The notes below the pieces were generated by a model. It had not been told where the DNA came from. It did not search any database and saw nothing but the letters and a program-made list of their open reading frames with translations. This document shows, piece by piece, positions 49,927 through 59,514 of a DNA stretch of 64,000 nucleotides (the first letter of the stretch is position 1; every line of letters starts with the position of its first letter). Both the position numbers and the translations under genes were made by a program. Source of the DNA: Nitrosomonas sp. (GTDB lineage: Bacteria > Pseudomonadota > Gammaproteobacteria > Burkholderiales > Nitrosomonadaceae); contig NZ_JAHBZY010000006.1 in the NCBI RefSeq assembly GCF_019635155.1, positions 84,461 through 148,460 on the forward strand. Reading direction: 5' to 3'.

Positions 49927-51405
49927 CTATTCAATTTCGTTTTTATTAAAATCCAATGGGCTTTTAGCCTGTTTAATCGTCACGCTTTGTACGGTATGCG
50001 TATAGATCATTGTTGTCTTCAAATCGCTGTGCCCCAGTAATTCCTGGATTGTGCGAATATCATAATTTGCCTGCAATAAATGACTGGCAAAACTGTGGCG
50101 AAAGGTATGGGCTGAGGCTCGTTTTGGAATATGACTCTTTCGTACCGCTTGTTTAATTGCCTTTTGCACATGGGTTTCATGCAGATGATAGCGTCGGTAT
50201 TCCTGGGTGCCAGGAATCAAGGTCAAGGTTTTTGCCGGAAACAACCACTGCCAAACAAGCTCCTTGGGGGCATTTTTGTACTTTTCGGACAAAGCATTGG
50301 GTAAAAAAGTACCAGCGTATCCGGCTGCCAAATCTTCTTGATGTAATCGCATAACGCTTTCTCGCTGCGCTTCCAAGTCAGAAAGCAAAACCAACGGCAA
50401 AGGGAGTGTGCGATCCTTCTGTCCTTTGCCATCATGAATGGTCAGTACCTTCATTTCTATATTCACGTCCTGAATCCGCAATTTCAGACACTCAAACAAC
50501 CGCAAACCGCAGCCGTACAATAATTTGACGACCAAATCATACGGATACTCAAGATGTTTAACGATACGATCAACTTCATTCCTAGATAAAACCACAGGAA
50601 TATAAGGTCGGCGTTTGGCTCGAACTACTCCCTCAACTTTGCCAAATTCCTTTTCGAGTACATGTTTAAACAAGAACAACAAGGCATTAAATGCCTGATT
50701 CTGACTAGACGCGGCTACTTTTTTCTCTACTGCAAGAAAGCTCAAAAAGTCTTTTACATCGTCCATTGTCACTAAACGGGCATCCTTACTTTTAGTAAAT
50801 GTTTGGAATTTGTGTGTCCAAATTTTATAGGCTTGTAAAGTCTTGGGGGAATAGTGTCTTATTTTAATAGCCGAATTAAGGCGATCGTAAACCCAAACCC
50901 AGCTGGCATTCGATAATTTCAATGAACTTGAATCGGTTGCCTTATCGGAAAGAATTCCACTGTAAGGATCGGCTGTATTCGATTCCTCGGCATTAGTCGT
51001 TATGTGTTGCTGGTTGACTGCGTAGGCCGGCAAAATGTTTCGGGCTTCCTTTACCGACATAGCGCTTTGGTTTAAATGTACATTTCCTTCTTGCAAGTTA
51101 GTTTCAGGTATCACTTCGTTCAGGTTTCTTTGATCGGTGCATTGATGACCGATTATGCTTCTATAGTAGAGCGCTATAGCTTGTCTGGCTTGCTGTCGCT
51201 GCATTTCTGACTGATTCTTGCTGCGCAGCTTCTCATCAAAAGACGGGAAGTGACGTTTTTCAGAGGATTCCAATTGATATTTATGGCAAAAATCGAGATA
51301 GTAACGTAGCCATTTCTGATAATAAGGACGCTCATTAATCGGAATACCCGCTTGCGCTAACAAAGTTTGAAATTTTTTGGTTAAATCCCATGGCAAAACA
51401 AGCAT
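49927..51405 (-). CDS. intI: Integron integrase IntI-like with extended N terminus
   Basis: This 492-residue tyrosine recombinase has the IntI-specific insertion between catalytic boxes (AGYAGTFLPNALSEKYKNAPKELVWQWLFPA), which is absent from XerC/D. Catalytic residues appear as R (LLYGCGLRLFECLKL), HxxR (HTFRHSFASHLL) and H...Y (LLGHSDLKTTMIYTHT). The core covers about residues 165-492. The N-terminal 160 residues are extra: a helical segment that resembles a second SAM-like core-binding unit, joined by a Ser/Thr/Asn-rich linker. Normal IntI proteins have about 320-340 residues. The cassette array is 8 kb to the right, so this may be its distant partner or an unrelated enzyme. Confidence 0.82.
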   Translation of the reverse strand: MLVLPWDLTKKFQTLLAQAGIPINERPYYQKWLRYYLDFCHKYQLESSEKRHFPSFDEKLRSKNQSEMQRQQARQAIALYYRSIIGHQCTDQRNLNEVIPETNLQEGNVHLNQSAMSVKEARNILPAYAVNQQHITTNAEESNTADPYSGILSDKATDSSSLKLSNASWVWVYDRLNSAIKIRHYSPKTLQAYKIWTHKFQTFTKSKDARLVTMDDVKDFLSFLAVEKKVAASSQNQAFNALLFLFKHVLEKEFGKVEGVVRAKRRPYIPVVLSRNEVDRIVKHLEYPYDLVVKLLYGCGLRLFECLKLRIQDVNIEMKVLTIHDGKGQKDRTLPLPLVLLSDLEAQRESVMRLHQEDLAAGYAGTFLPNALSEKYKNAPKELVWQWLFPAKTLTLIPGTQEYRRYHLHETHVQKAIKQAVRKSHIPKRASAHTFRHSFASHLLQANYDIRTIQELLGHSDLKTTMIYTHTVQSVTIKQAKSPLDFNKNEIE

Positions 51406-51703
51406 GTCATGATCTCCGGAGTTGTATATTATTCCATTTTAGGATGATATACAGTTAGCAAATCGGGCTAATATTACAGTTTTATTGCTCCTTATTCTGG
51501 AATATGGTAGATATACAGAAACTGTATAATTACTTGTTAGTTTCTGAAAATCACATATGCATTCTTCGCGACTTTCTACGCGATTACTCCGGTTCTATGC
51601 ACTTCAAGAAGCAGTCAGTACCGAACCTTACAATTGACATGCCCATGCCATACTGGCAACACATAATCTTCGGTGGATGGCGCTACGCTTATTCACCCTT
51701 CTA
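51406..51703. other. Gap between intI-like gene and cusA; attI not identified
   Basis: About 300 bases where an IntI-type integrase would normally have its attI site and the cassette promoter. I see direct TATACAG copies (51448-51454 and 51513-51519) in AT-rich DNA, but no clear attI core or palindrome can be defined by eye. No gene is supported. Confidence 0.35.
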
Positions 51704-54700
51704 TTACCTTCTTTTCCGCTCCACCTGCCGCAACGAAATCCCCTTCACTACCGCATACACCGCCGGGAAAATGATCAGCGTCAGGATCGTCGCCGAGACC
51801 ATGCCGCCGACCATTGGGGCGGCGATGCGGCGCATGATTTCGGAGCCGGAGCCGGTGCTGAGCATGACTGGCAGCAGGCCGATCACGCTACCGGCGATGG
51901 TCATCATCACCGGGCGGATGCGGTATACGGCGCCTTGAATCACGGCGTCGTACAAATCCGATAACGCAAGTTGCTCTGCCATTGCTTTGCGTTGCCGCGC
52001 GATGGTGGTCAGTGCCTGGTCGATGAAAGCCAGCATCACCATGCCGGATTCGGCGGCGATGCCGATCAGGCCGATGAAGCCGACCACCGCGGCAATGCTC
52101 AAGTTGTAGTCTAGCCAATACATCAACCAAATGCCGCCGACCAGCGAGAACGGCACCGACAGCATCACGATCAGCGTCTCGGTCAAACGGCCAAAGTTCA
52201 GATACACCAACAAAAACACCAATGCGATGGTCAGCGGCACAACGAGTTTGAGTTTTTCGGTGGCGCGTTCCATGTACTCGAACTGCCCGCTCCAGGTGGC
52301 GTAATAGCCTTGCGGAAATTGCACCTGCTCGCGCACCGCTTGCTGCGCGTCGGCGATGTAGCCGCCGATGTCGCGGTCACGGATGTCGATGAAGATATAC
52401 GCCGACAACAATGCGTTTTCGGTGCGGATGCTGGGTGGGCCTTGCGTCAGCTTGACAGCGGCGAGCTGCCCGAGCGGAATCATGGTGCCGCCCATCGCGG
52501 GCACCAGCACTTGCGTGGCAATGGCTTGCGGATCACTGCGCAGTTCACGCGGATAGCGGATGGCGACGTCGAAACGCTCGCGGCCTTCCACTGTGGTGGT
52601 GATCACTTCGCCGCCGAGTGCGACCGATACCACGTCGAGCAGATCGCCGGCGGTCAGGCCGTAGCGCGCCAGCGCCATGCGATCGGGTTCGATGTCGAGG
52701 TAATAGCCGCCGGTGATACGCTCCGCATACGCGCTGGTGGTGCCGGGCACGGTTTTGACCACCGCTTCGATCTGCTTGGCAATGGTTTCGATCTGGTTCA
52801 AATCGTTGCCGAACACTTTGATGCCGACCGGCGTGCGGATGCCGGTCGCGAGCATGTCGATGCGGTTTTTGATCGGCATGGTCCAGGCGTTAGCCACGCC
52901 GGGGATTTGCAACGCCTGGTCGAGTTCGGCGATCAGCTTGTCGATGGTCATGCCGGGTCGCCAAGCGCTTTCCGGTTTCAAGTTGATGATGGTTTCGGTC
53001 ATCTCCAACGGTGCTGGATCGGTGGCAGTATCGGCGCGGCCTGCTTTGCCAAACACCGACGCGACTTCGGGAAAGCTCATGATGAGCTTATTTTGCGTCT
53101 GCATGGTTTCCGCCGCTTTGGTCACGGAAATACCGGGCAGGGTCACGGGCATGTACAGCAAAGTGCCTTCGTTCAAGGTTGGCATGAATTCGCTGCCCAA
53201 CCGCATCGCCGGATAAACCGTCGCGGCCAGCACGCCGAGCGCAATCACCACAATCGATTTTTTCCAACGCAACACCCAGCCGACCAATGGTTGATAACTG
53301 CGGATCATGAAGCGTCCGAGCAGGTTATCTTCCTCGCGTGGAATGCGCCCTCGGATCAACAGCAAGATCAATACCGGCACCAGAGTAATCGACAATAACG
53401 CCGCGCCCGCCATGGCAAAGGTTTTGGTATACGCGAGCGGCTGGAACATGCGGCCTTCCTGCGCTTCCAGCGCAAACACCGGCAGAAACGACACGGTGAT
53501 GATCAGCAGGCTGAAAAACAGCGATGGCCCGACTTCCTGGCATGACGCGATCACCGCGCGGATGCGCGATTCCCCGGGCCCGGCGCGCGCCAGATGCTTG
53601 TGTGCGTTTTCCACCATCACGATTGCGGCGTCGGTCATTTCCGCAATTGCCAGCGCGATACCGGCCAGGCTCATGATGTTGGAATTGATGCCCAGATACG
53701 TCATCGCGATGAACGCAATCAACACGCCGATCGGCAGCATGATGATCGCGACCAGGGCGCTGCGCACATGCATCAGAAAAATTGCGCACACCAGCGCGAT
53801 GATGACGATTTGTTCGATGAACACTTCGCGCAACGTTTCGATGGCGCGATGAATCAGTTCCGAGCGGTTGTACACCGATTCCACCGACACGTTGTCCGGC
53901 AAGCCGGTACGGATTTGCTCGAGTTTCTGCTCGAGATTGTGAATCACGTCCAGCGCGTTTTCGCCGTAGCGAGCTACTGCAATACCGGAGACCGCTTCGC
54001 CTTCACCGTTCAGTTCGGTAATGCCGCGCCGCTCGCTCGGGGCCAATTCGACCCGGGCAACATCGCGCAGCAAAACTGGCATGCCTTGATGCGCGTTGAC
54101 AACCAGGTTTTCCAGATCGGCGATGCCTCGCAAATAGCCGCGCCCGCGAACCATATATTCGGTTTCGGTCAATTCGATCACGCGTCCGCCGACGTCGCGG
54201 TTGCTGGCGGCAATGACTTCGGTGATGCGTTTCAGCGGAATGTTGTAGGCTTGCAGGCGTCGCGGATCGACGGTGATTTGGTAGGTTTTGACGAAGCCAC
54301 CGACGCTGGCGATTTCCGATACGCCCTCGGTGGTGGTGAGTTGATAGCGCAAGAACCAATCCTGCAACGTGCGCAATTCGTCGAACGTGTGCTCTTTGCC
54401 TTGCACCACGTACTGATAAATCCAGCCGACGCCGGTGGCATCAGGCCCGAGCGCCGGACGCACGTCGCGCGGCAACTGGTTGGCGGCGAAACTCAGGTAT
54501 TCGAGCACGCGCGAACGCGCCCAATAAATATCAGTGCCGTCCTCGAAAATGACATAAATGAACGACACGCCGAACGCCGACAAGCCGCGCACTACCTTGG
54601 CGCGTGGTACCGCGAGCATCGCCGTGGTCAACGGATAAGTGACCTGATCTTCGACCACTTGCGGCGCCTGACCGGGATATTCGGTATAAATGATGACTTG

Positions 54701-54835
54701 CACGTCGGACAGATCGGGAATCGCATCGACCGGCATTTTCCATAGCGAATAAATCCCCCAGCCGACGATAAAAGCTGTGCCGAGCAGCACCAGAAACACA
54801 TGCCGGATCGACCATGCAATAATTGTTTTCAGCAT
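51704..54835 (-). CDS. cusA: CusA-type copper/silver RND efflux pump
   Basis: The 1043-residue inner-membrane pump has 12 membrane helices and two large periplasmic loops. It begins MLKTIIAWSIRHVFLVLLG with KMPVDAIPDLSDVQVIIYTEYPGQ, and has GIALAIAEMTDAAIVMVENAHKHL in helix 4. The region EMTETIINLKPES...NRIDMLATGIRTPVGIKVFG aligns with the CusA metal-relay methionines (equivalents of M573, M623, M672). It therefore belongs to the Cu(I)/Ag(I) branch of HME-RND rather than the CzcA zinc branch. It follows cusB by 12 bp. Substrate is inferred from these methionines and the CusF domain of its partner. Confidence 0.93.
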   Translation of the reverse strand: MLKTIIAWSIRHVFLVLLGTAFIVGWGIYSLWKMPVDAIPDLSDVQVIIYTEYPGQAPQVVEDQVTYPLTTAMLAVPRAKVVRGLSAFGVSFIYVIFEDGTDIYWARSRVLEYLSFAANQLPRDVRPALGPDATGVGWIYQYVVQGKEHTFDELRTLQDWFLRYQLTTTEGVSEIASVGGFVKTYQITVDPRRLQAYNIPLKRITEVIAASNRDVGGRVIELTETEYMVRGRGYLRGIADLENLVVNAHQGMPVLLRDVARVELAPSERRGITELNGEGEAVSGIAVARYGENALDVIHNLEQKLEQIRTGLPDNVSVESVYNRSELIHRAIETLREVFIEQIVIIALVCAIFLMHVRSALVAIIMLPIGVLIAFIAMTYLGINSNIMSLAGIALAIAEMTDAAIVMVENAHKHLARAGPGESRIRAVIASCQEVGPSLFFSLLIITVSFLPVFALEAQEGRMFQPLAYTKTFAMAGAALLSITLVPVLILLLIRGRIPREEDNLLGRFMIRSYQPLVGWVLRWKKSIVVIALGVLAATVYPAMRLGSEFMPTLNEGTLLYMPVTLPGISVTKAAETMQTQNKLIMSFPEVASVFGKAGRADTATDPAPLEMTETIINLKPESAWRPGMTIDKLIAELDQALQIPGVANAWTMPIKNRIDMLATGIRTPVGIKVFGNDLNQIETIAKQIEAVVKTVPGTTSAYAERITGGYYLDIEPDRMALARYGLTAGDLLDVVSVALGGEVITTTVEGRERFDVAIRYPRELRSDPQAIATQVLVPAMGGTMIPLGQLAAVKLTQGPPSIRTENALLSAYIFIDIRDRDIGGYIADAQQAVREQVQFPQGYYATWSGQFEYMERATEKLKLVVPLTIALVFLLVYLNFGRLTETLIVMLSVPFSLVGGIWLMYWLDYNLSIAAVVGFIGLIGIAAESGMVMLAFIDQALTTIARQRKAMAEQLALSDLYDAVIQGAVYRIRPVMMTIAGSVIGLLPVMLSTGSGSEIMRRIAAPMVGGMVSATILTLIIFPAVYAVVKGISLRQVERKRR

Positions 54836-54847
54836 GATTGTCCTCGC

Positions 54848-56428
54848 TCAATGGGCTGAATGATCGTGATGCGCTTCGACGGCTTCGATATGCACCAGCA
54901 CGAATTCGCCAGCGGATTCTTCCGCCATCTCAAAAACGATGTGCTGCCCCGGTTTGAACGCTGACAACAGCGACGGTTCGAGCACGCGGAAATCCATCGT
55001 CATCGCAGGCCAGTTCAAACTGGCGATCGGTTCGTGCGCCAATGTAACCACGCCGTGCACGAAATCCAGCGCGCGGATCAGACCTTCGCCGCGATGCGTG
55101 GCGCGGGGGGGTTCACCGGCGTGCGATCCGGCAGCATCGTGTTCGTGCGCCACCGCTTCAAAACTGCTGTGGCCGAAGCCGCTCAGCGCGCTTTTGAAAT
55201 TGCTTTCCGCGTCGATCAGGAAATTCGCCTTGACCACGACCGCTTCGCCGAGACGCAATCCGCCCAGCACTTCGGCGTAGCCGTCGGCATGGAAGCCGAG
55301 TTTGACCGTGCGCGGTTCAAACAAGCCAGCGCCGCGTTCGACCAGCACCACGCGCCGGGTGCCGGTATCGAGTACGGCGGAATCCGGCACCGTCAGCACC
55401 TTGTCCTTGCTATGCGAGGAAGCGAACTCGACGCGCGCGTACATCGCCGGTTTCAATAAACCATTTGGGTTGGGTAATACGATGCGCACTACCGCAGTTC
55501 GCGTTTCCGGGGTGATCGACGGATAAATGAACGCCACTTCGCCGTTGAACACGTTACTGGGATAGGCGTCGACGCGCACCGTCGCCGATTGTCCGGTGTG
55601 GATCATGCCCAGATCCTGCTCGAACACATCGGCCAGCAGCCACACCTGCGACAAATCGGCGATCTGGTACAAGGTATCGCCGGGCATGAAGCGTTGGCCT
55701 TCGACCGCCATCTTTTCCAGCACCACGCCGTCGGCTTTGGAGCGCAGCGTCAGGTATTGCTGCACCTGGCCTTCACGTTGCAGGCGGCGTATCTCGGTTT
55801 CCGCGATATCCAGGTTGCGCAGCCGCTGCAACGCGCTTTCCACCAGGCGTTGCATTGCCTGGCGCACGTCGGGTGTACCGTCGGCGGTCGATTGCAGACC
55901 TTTCAGCGCAATCAGATATTCCTGCTGTGCGGTTATCAAGTCGGGGCTGTATACATCCATCAATGCATCGCCCTTTTTCACTACTTGACCGGTGGTATTG
56001 ACATATAGCCGCTGTATCCAGCCTTCGAACTTCGTCACCAATGTGAATTGCCGGCGCTCGTCGGTTTGCACCGTCGCTACCGCGCGCACTGTGCGCATCA
56101 GTTCGCGCATCGCCGTAGTCTCGGTGCGCACCCCGAGTTTTTGCACTTTATCGGGACTGATACTTACCCAGCCGGGGTCGCCGGATGGTTGTTCCTCGCC
56201 TTCGTAAACCGGCAGATAGTCCATGCCCATCGGGTCTTTTTTCGGCACCGGCGACGTATCCGGCAATCCCATCGGATTGCGGTAGTACAGAATCTTTCTG
56301 CTTTTTTCCGTGTGCGCGGCATCGCCGTTTGCGGCATTTTGCGATTGCGTGCTGCCCAGCCAATAACCGGCAAACAGCAAGGCTGCCATGGTTGAAACAG
56401 TCAGCAAAATTTTAGCTGTTGATTTCAT
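54848..56428 (-). CDS. cusB: CusB-type membrane-fusion protein with C-terminal CusF domain
   Basis: This 526-residue periplasmic adaptor has an N-terminal membrane anchor (VSTMAALLFAGYWLG). A heavy-metal-binding domain follows (YYRNPMGLPDTSPVPKKDPMGMDYLPVYEG, a Met/His-rich HMBD). The hairpin/lipoyl/beta-barrel body comes next (LYVNTTGQVVKKGDALMDVYSPDL). The last 80 residues form a CusF-like metallochaperone domain with EPIASLNWPAMTMDFRV (Trp and Met ligands) and a His-rich tail (EAHHDHSAH). Fusion of CusF to CusB removes the need for a separate chaperone. It sits between cusC and cusA. Confidence 0.92.
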   Translation of the reverse strand: MKSTAKILLTVSTMAALLFAGYWLGSTQSQNAANGDAAHTEKSRKILYYRNPMGLPDTSPVPKKDPMGMDYLPVYEGEEQPSGDPGWVSISPDKVQKLGVRTETTAMRELMRTVRAVATVQTDERRQFTLVTKFEGWIQRLYVNTTGQVVKKGDALMDVYSPDLITAQQEYLIALKGLQSTADGTPDVRQAMQRLVESALQRLRNLDIAETEIRRLQREGQVQQYLTLRSKADGVVLEKMAVEGQRFMPGDTLYQIADLSQVWLLADVFEQDLGMIHTGQSATVRVDAYPSNVFNGEVAFIYPSITPETRTAVVRIVLPNPNGLLKPAMYARVEFASSHSKDKVLTVPDSAVLDTGTRRVVLVERGAGLFEPRTVKLGFHADGYAEVLGGLRLGEAVVVKANFLIDAESNFKSALSGFGHSSFEAVAHEHDAAGSHAGEPPRATHRGEGLIRALDFVHGVVTLAHEPIASLNWPAMTMDFRVLEPSLLSAFKPGQHIVFEMAEESAGEFVLVHIEAVEAHHDHSAH

Positions 56429-56439
56429 GATGATCTCCC

Positions 56440-57798
56440 TTACCGGTGCTTGTCGTGACGCTTACCGACCAGCAGTTCGATTTCGGCCAGCGATTTGTGG
56501 TAGGTGGCGACTGCAGTGACCAGACTGGTTTCGTAATCGAACACCGTCATCTGATTGTCGAGCAAGGTCAGGAAGTCGACACGGTTGACTTTATAAGCCG
56601 CCAGTGACGATTCGACGGTCAGCCGTGCTTGCGGCAGGATGGTCGATTGATACAGTTGCGCCGATTTATAGCTTTGTTCGGCGATTGCCAATTGTTGCCG
56701 CAACGTGGCGGCGATTTCGTTGATTTGCGCTTGGTGCAGGCTCATCGCCTGATCGCGCAGCGCCAGTGCTTCGGAAACGCGCGGCTCCAGTTTGCTCTTG
56801 CGCCACACCGGCAGATTCATGGTCACGGTGAAACTGACTTCATCGGCGCGTCCGGTTCCGTCCAAGCGGCTATCGCGCTGCCCGTACATCACCCGCGGCG
56901 TGAAGTCGGGGTAATAATCTTTTTTCGCCAGCTCCAGTACCTTGTCGCTGCGCGCGATCAGACTTGCCAGCGCCAGCAAACGCGGACGTTGAATCAAAGC
57001 AGCTTGATACAGCGCCTCGAATTTCAGCGCCGGTTCGTGATAAAGCTGTACCTGCGACGGCACCGGCGCTTGGCTGCCGAAACCGCGTCCCAGCGCACGC
57101 AGCAAATTCGATTCGAATATGCGCTGTTCGCGTCCGAGGTCGATCAACCGGTCCGTCATGCGCGATACTTGTGTTTGCGCTTTTAATACATCCGCCTGGC
57201 TGCCTTGCCCGACTTGATAACGCTGTTCCGCGATGCGTAAGAAATGCTCGAGCGTTTGCTTGTTTTTCTCGACCAGCTTGATCAGTTCTAGCGTTAACCC
57301 AGAATCGAAATACGCGGTTTTGAGGTCGTGTACGACGCGGTTAACGGTTTCCTGATAACCGAATTCAATGGCCTCTGCATCCTTGCTGGCCACCGCTTCG
57401 CGCAGATCGCGCTTGCCCGGAAAAGGCAATGTCTGCGCCAAGCCGATCATTTTCATCGTCATATCCTCGGTACGGAACGGCGATGCGGCAATCGGCATAT
57501 ACAACACGCCGATCTCGACTTGCGGGTCGTCCAGCGCGCCGGCCGGGGCGATGCGCTGCTGCGCGGCTTCTCGCTCCTGCGCTGCCGCACGGATTTCGGG
57601 ATTGTTTGCCAAGGTTTCCGCGATTAGATCGGACATCAACGGCACATCATGCACCACCAAAGCGGCATCCGTGGCCTCCGTGATCAACGGTGAAAAAACG
57701 CGAGACCCCGTGCCGTCAGGGAGGATGTTTTGCTCTTGGGCTTGCGCGATCGATGCGGTAGCAATCCACAATAAAAACACCAGCGCGGTGCGGTTCAT
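56440..57798 (-). CDS. cusC: CusC-type outer membrane efflux protein (TolC family)
   Basis: The 452-residue protein has a signal peptide (MNRTALVFLLWIATASIAQA). It shows the paired OEP repeats of TolC channels (LIAETLANNPEIRAAAQEREAAQQRIAPAGALDDPQVEIG and LALRDQAMSLHQAQINEIAATLRQQLAIAEQSYKSAQLY). The last stretch, KVNRVDFLTLLDNQMTVFDYE, is family-like. It is the outer channel of the tripartite pump. I start it at ATG 57798 and drop a 3-residue upstream extension. It is the first gene of the minus-strand cusCBA operon. Confidence 0.9.
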   Translation of the reverse strand: MNRTALVFLLWIATASIAQAQEQNILPDGTGSRVFSPLITEATDAALVVHDVPLMSDLIAETLANNPEIRAAAQEREAAQQRIAPAGALDDPQVEIGVLYMPIAASPFRTEDMTMKMIGLAQTLPFPGKRDLREAVASKDAEAIEFGYQETVNRVVHDLKTAYFDSGLTLELIKLVEKNKQTLEHFLRIAEQRYQVGQGSQADVLKAQTQVSRMTDRLIDLGREQRIFESNLLRALGRGFGSQAPVPSQVQLYHEPALKFEALYQAALIQRPRLLALASLIARSDKVLELAKKDYYPDFTPRVMYGQRDSRLDGTGRADEVSFTVTMNLPVWRKSKLEPRVSEALALRDQAMSLHQAQINEIAATLRQQLAIAEQSYKSAQLYQSTILPQARLTVESSLAAYKVNRVDFLTLLDNQMTVFDYETSLVTAVATYHKSLAEIELLVGKRHDKHR

Positions 57799-58006
57799 CT
57801 CAACCACCGAATGAAATTTTGCAGTTGCTGGTATTTATCCTTAATTGGAAGGAACATGTTTGCCTCCTGACCATCATTTGATCGATTCTGCCAATGATGC
57901 ACCAAAACCAGTGATCATCGCTGCGCTGCATTTTCCGTGACATAAAGAATGCACGGAATGAATGCGAATTAACTCATTGTCTTTCGCCTGAACGACCGGC
58001 GAGCTG

Positions 58007-58396
58007 TTACAAGGAAACGATCAGAGGAGGGTGTTGCGGTTGATCCGGTACAAAAGAAGTGAAGCCGGATTCATAAGGAGTAATTGCAGAAATCGCATGA
58101 GCAGTCACCGGTGGCGCGGTGCTGGAAACAATTGGCGTGCTGCTGTAAGCATTACAAGAAGTATCGTCGCACGGCAGACTATCCAGCCAATGATCGGTTG
58201 TATTCTCAGCCGCTTGCTTGTGGCAGCCATCGTGATGATGCGAGTTGTCGATGGCGGCACGCGGATGATCGAATTTGGTTTCTTGCACACATACCGACAA
58301 AATGGCCGCGACGGCACCCTGCACCGGGAGCCATAGCATGAAAAAGACCAATAGCCATTTGTAGTTATGTGCTTTCATGCTTTTCATTATAAACAA
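58007..58396 (-). CDS. Small His/Cys-rich secreted protein upstream of cusCBA
   Basis: The 129-residue protein has an N-terminal signal peptide (WLLVFFMLWLPVQGAVA). Its mature part has NSHHHDGCHKQ, HW and a CDDTSCNAY pair, which suggests metal binding. Short proteins of this kind often precede Cu/Ag efflux operons on the same strand. It ends 208 bp before cusC, so it may be the leader gene of the operon. The family is not certain. ATGs at 58387 and 58378 are alternative starts. Confidence 0.75.
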   Translation of the reverse strand: MFIMKSMKAHNYKWLLVFFMLWLPVQGAVAAILSVCVQETKFDHPRAAIDNSHHHDGCHKQAAENTTDHWLDSLPCDDTSCNAYSSTPIVSSTAPPVTAHAISAITPYESGFTSFVPDQPQHPPLIVSL

Positions 58397-58625
58397 TACG
58401 AGAATTTTACAAAGAAAATTTATCGCAATGGTTTCAGCCTGCCGGGAGTTTGAGCGATCGGTATTAACTTTGTGGTTTCCGGGTTAAGCTGTCAGTTAAA
58501 TTCCCGGGATCATGAGCTATCAAGTATTGCAGCATATCCCATGACCAATAGAACCGATTATTCAAATTTGGCGGTAGCATCAAAGTTGAGGGCAATAGGC
58601 ACACAATTGTGCTATAGTTTTCCAC

Positions 58626-58904
58626 ATGAAGCCGATCAACTGGGATGCTGACAAAAATCGCAAGCTTATCGAAGAAAGAAATATTTCATTTGAGAGCGTC
58701 ATTTTTTCACTTCAATCGGGTGGATTACTGGACGATATGTTCCATCCAAATAAGGATAAGTATCCGCAGCAACGGATTTTTGTAGTCTCGATCGGTGAAT
58801 ATGTTTATTTGGTTCCTTATGTGGAAAACGAAGAAGAAATATTCCTTAAAACAATCATCCCTAGCCGAAAGGCGACAAAACAATACTTTGGTGACAAACG
58901 ATGA
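58626..58904 (+). CDS. BrnT-like toxin
   Basis: The 92-residue protein begins PINWDADKNRKLIEERNISFESVIFSLQSGGLLDD, a pattern shared with BrnT (the WDxxKxxxxxxxRxIsFe start). It continues to QRIFVVSIGEYVYLVPYVENEEEIFLKTIIPSRKATKQYF, where the typical R...A...Y C terminus is retained. BrnT toxins are RelE-fold ribonucleases. The partner gene overlaps by 4 bp (ATGA). A short distance to the divergent cus leader gene suggests its own promoter. Confidence 0.8.
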   Translation: MKPINWDADKNRKLIEERNISFESVIFSLQSGGLLDDMFHPNKDKYPQQRIFVVSIGEYVYLVPYVENEEEIFLKTIIPSRKATKQYFGDKR

Positions 58905-59203
58905 AAAAAACAAAGCTGGAGTTGGAAGAAAAAGCGTTGCTCGAAGCTTTCGAGTCGGATGAATTTCAATCCGGATTGACGCCGTCGCGCAAAAAAATGA
59001 TCGAGGCAGCGGCAGCGCAAACATTCAAAAAAGACAAACGGATCAACATCAGGATTTCCGGCAGAGATCTGACGGCAATTCAAAGACGGGCGATGGAACA
59101 AGGCATGCCGTATCAAACCTTGATTGCCAGCATCATTCATAAATACGCTGCTGGAAGTTTGTACGACGCGACGGCAAAGAATGTTGTTGATACAAGCAAC
59201 TAA
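58901..59203 (+). CDS. BrnA-like RHH/CopG antitoxin
   Basis: The 100-residue antitoxin-like protein has an acidic, helical N-terminal half (ELEEKALLEAFESDEFQSGLTPSRKKMIEAAA). An RHH core follows (KRINIRISGRDLTAIQRRAMEQGMPYQTLIASIIHKYAAG), close to the CopG/BrnA-type antitoxins that pair with BrnT. Toxin first and antitoxin second with ATGA overlap is the normal order. It should bind the operon promoter. Confidence 0.85.
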   Translation: MKKTKLELEEKALLEAFESDEFQSGLTPSRKKMIEAAAAQTFKKDKRINIRISGRDLTAIQRRAMEQGMPYQTLIASIIHKYAAGSLYDATAKNVVDTSN

Positions 59204-59514
59204 AAAAGTGCTTGGCTTGTTCACGATGCGAATACGGCGTATCGAGTATTCGCTGTAAATTACGACTCAAAATTCTTGAGCACACGTTATATTAATTGCA
59301 AGGTTTGGTTCTGTTTTGCATTTTTTCTGTCAAGCTATTCACGCTATGGTGGATCTAAAAACTGATAGCGTGACAGCTAAATCAATCGTTAAGTCTGAAA
59401 AATAAAGAGATACTATGAATCGCTTCGTGTTAGATTTAATTTATGACGTAATATATTGCGTCATTTCGGACGTCTAATTGTAGTTAGCACCCAAGGAAGT
59501 ATCGGAATAATAAG
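59204..59514. other. Gap with hairpins and the left boundary of a gene cassette
   Basis: No gene is seen. Two hairpins occur: CACGCTAT/ATAGCGTG (59340-59370 region) and ATGACG/CGTCAT (59443-59464), the latter inside a longer imperfect pairing TTAGA/TCTAA. GTTAGCAC at 59483-59490 is the exact reverse complement of GTGCTAAC at 60780-60787. This marks the left cassette boundary after G59483. The upstream hairpin may be an attI-like or degraded attC site. Confidence 0.55.

Noticed and set aside
52310-53398. A 362-codon plus-strand frame inside cusA
   Set aside because: It is opposite the CusA membrane domains, whose motifs are continuous, and its product is His/Arg-biased.
53594-54745. A 383-codon plus-strand frame inside cusA
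   Set aside because: Same reason: antisense shadow of a GC-rich gene.
58470-59203. BrnT/BrnA pair as a gene cassette
   Set aside because: GTTAAGC occurs upstream at about 58,484, but no matching GCTTAAC or attC-like palindrome follows the antitoxin gene.
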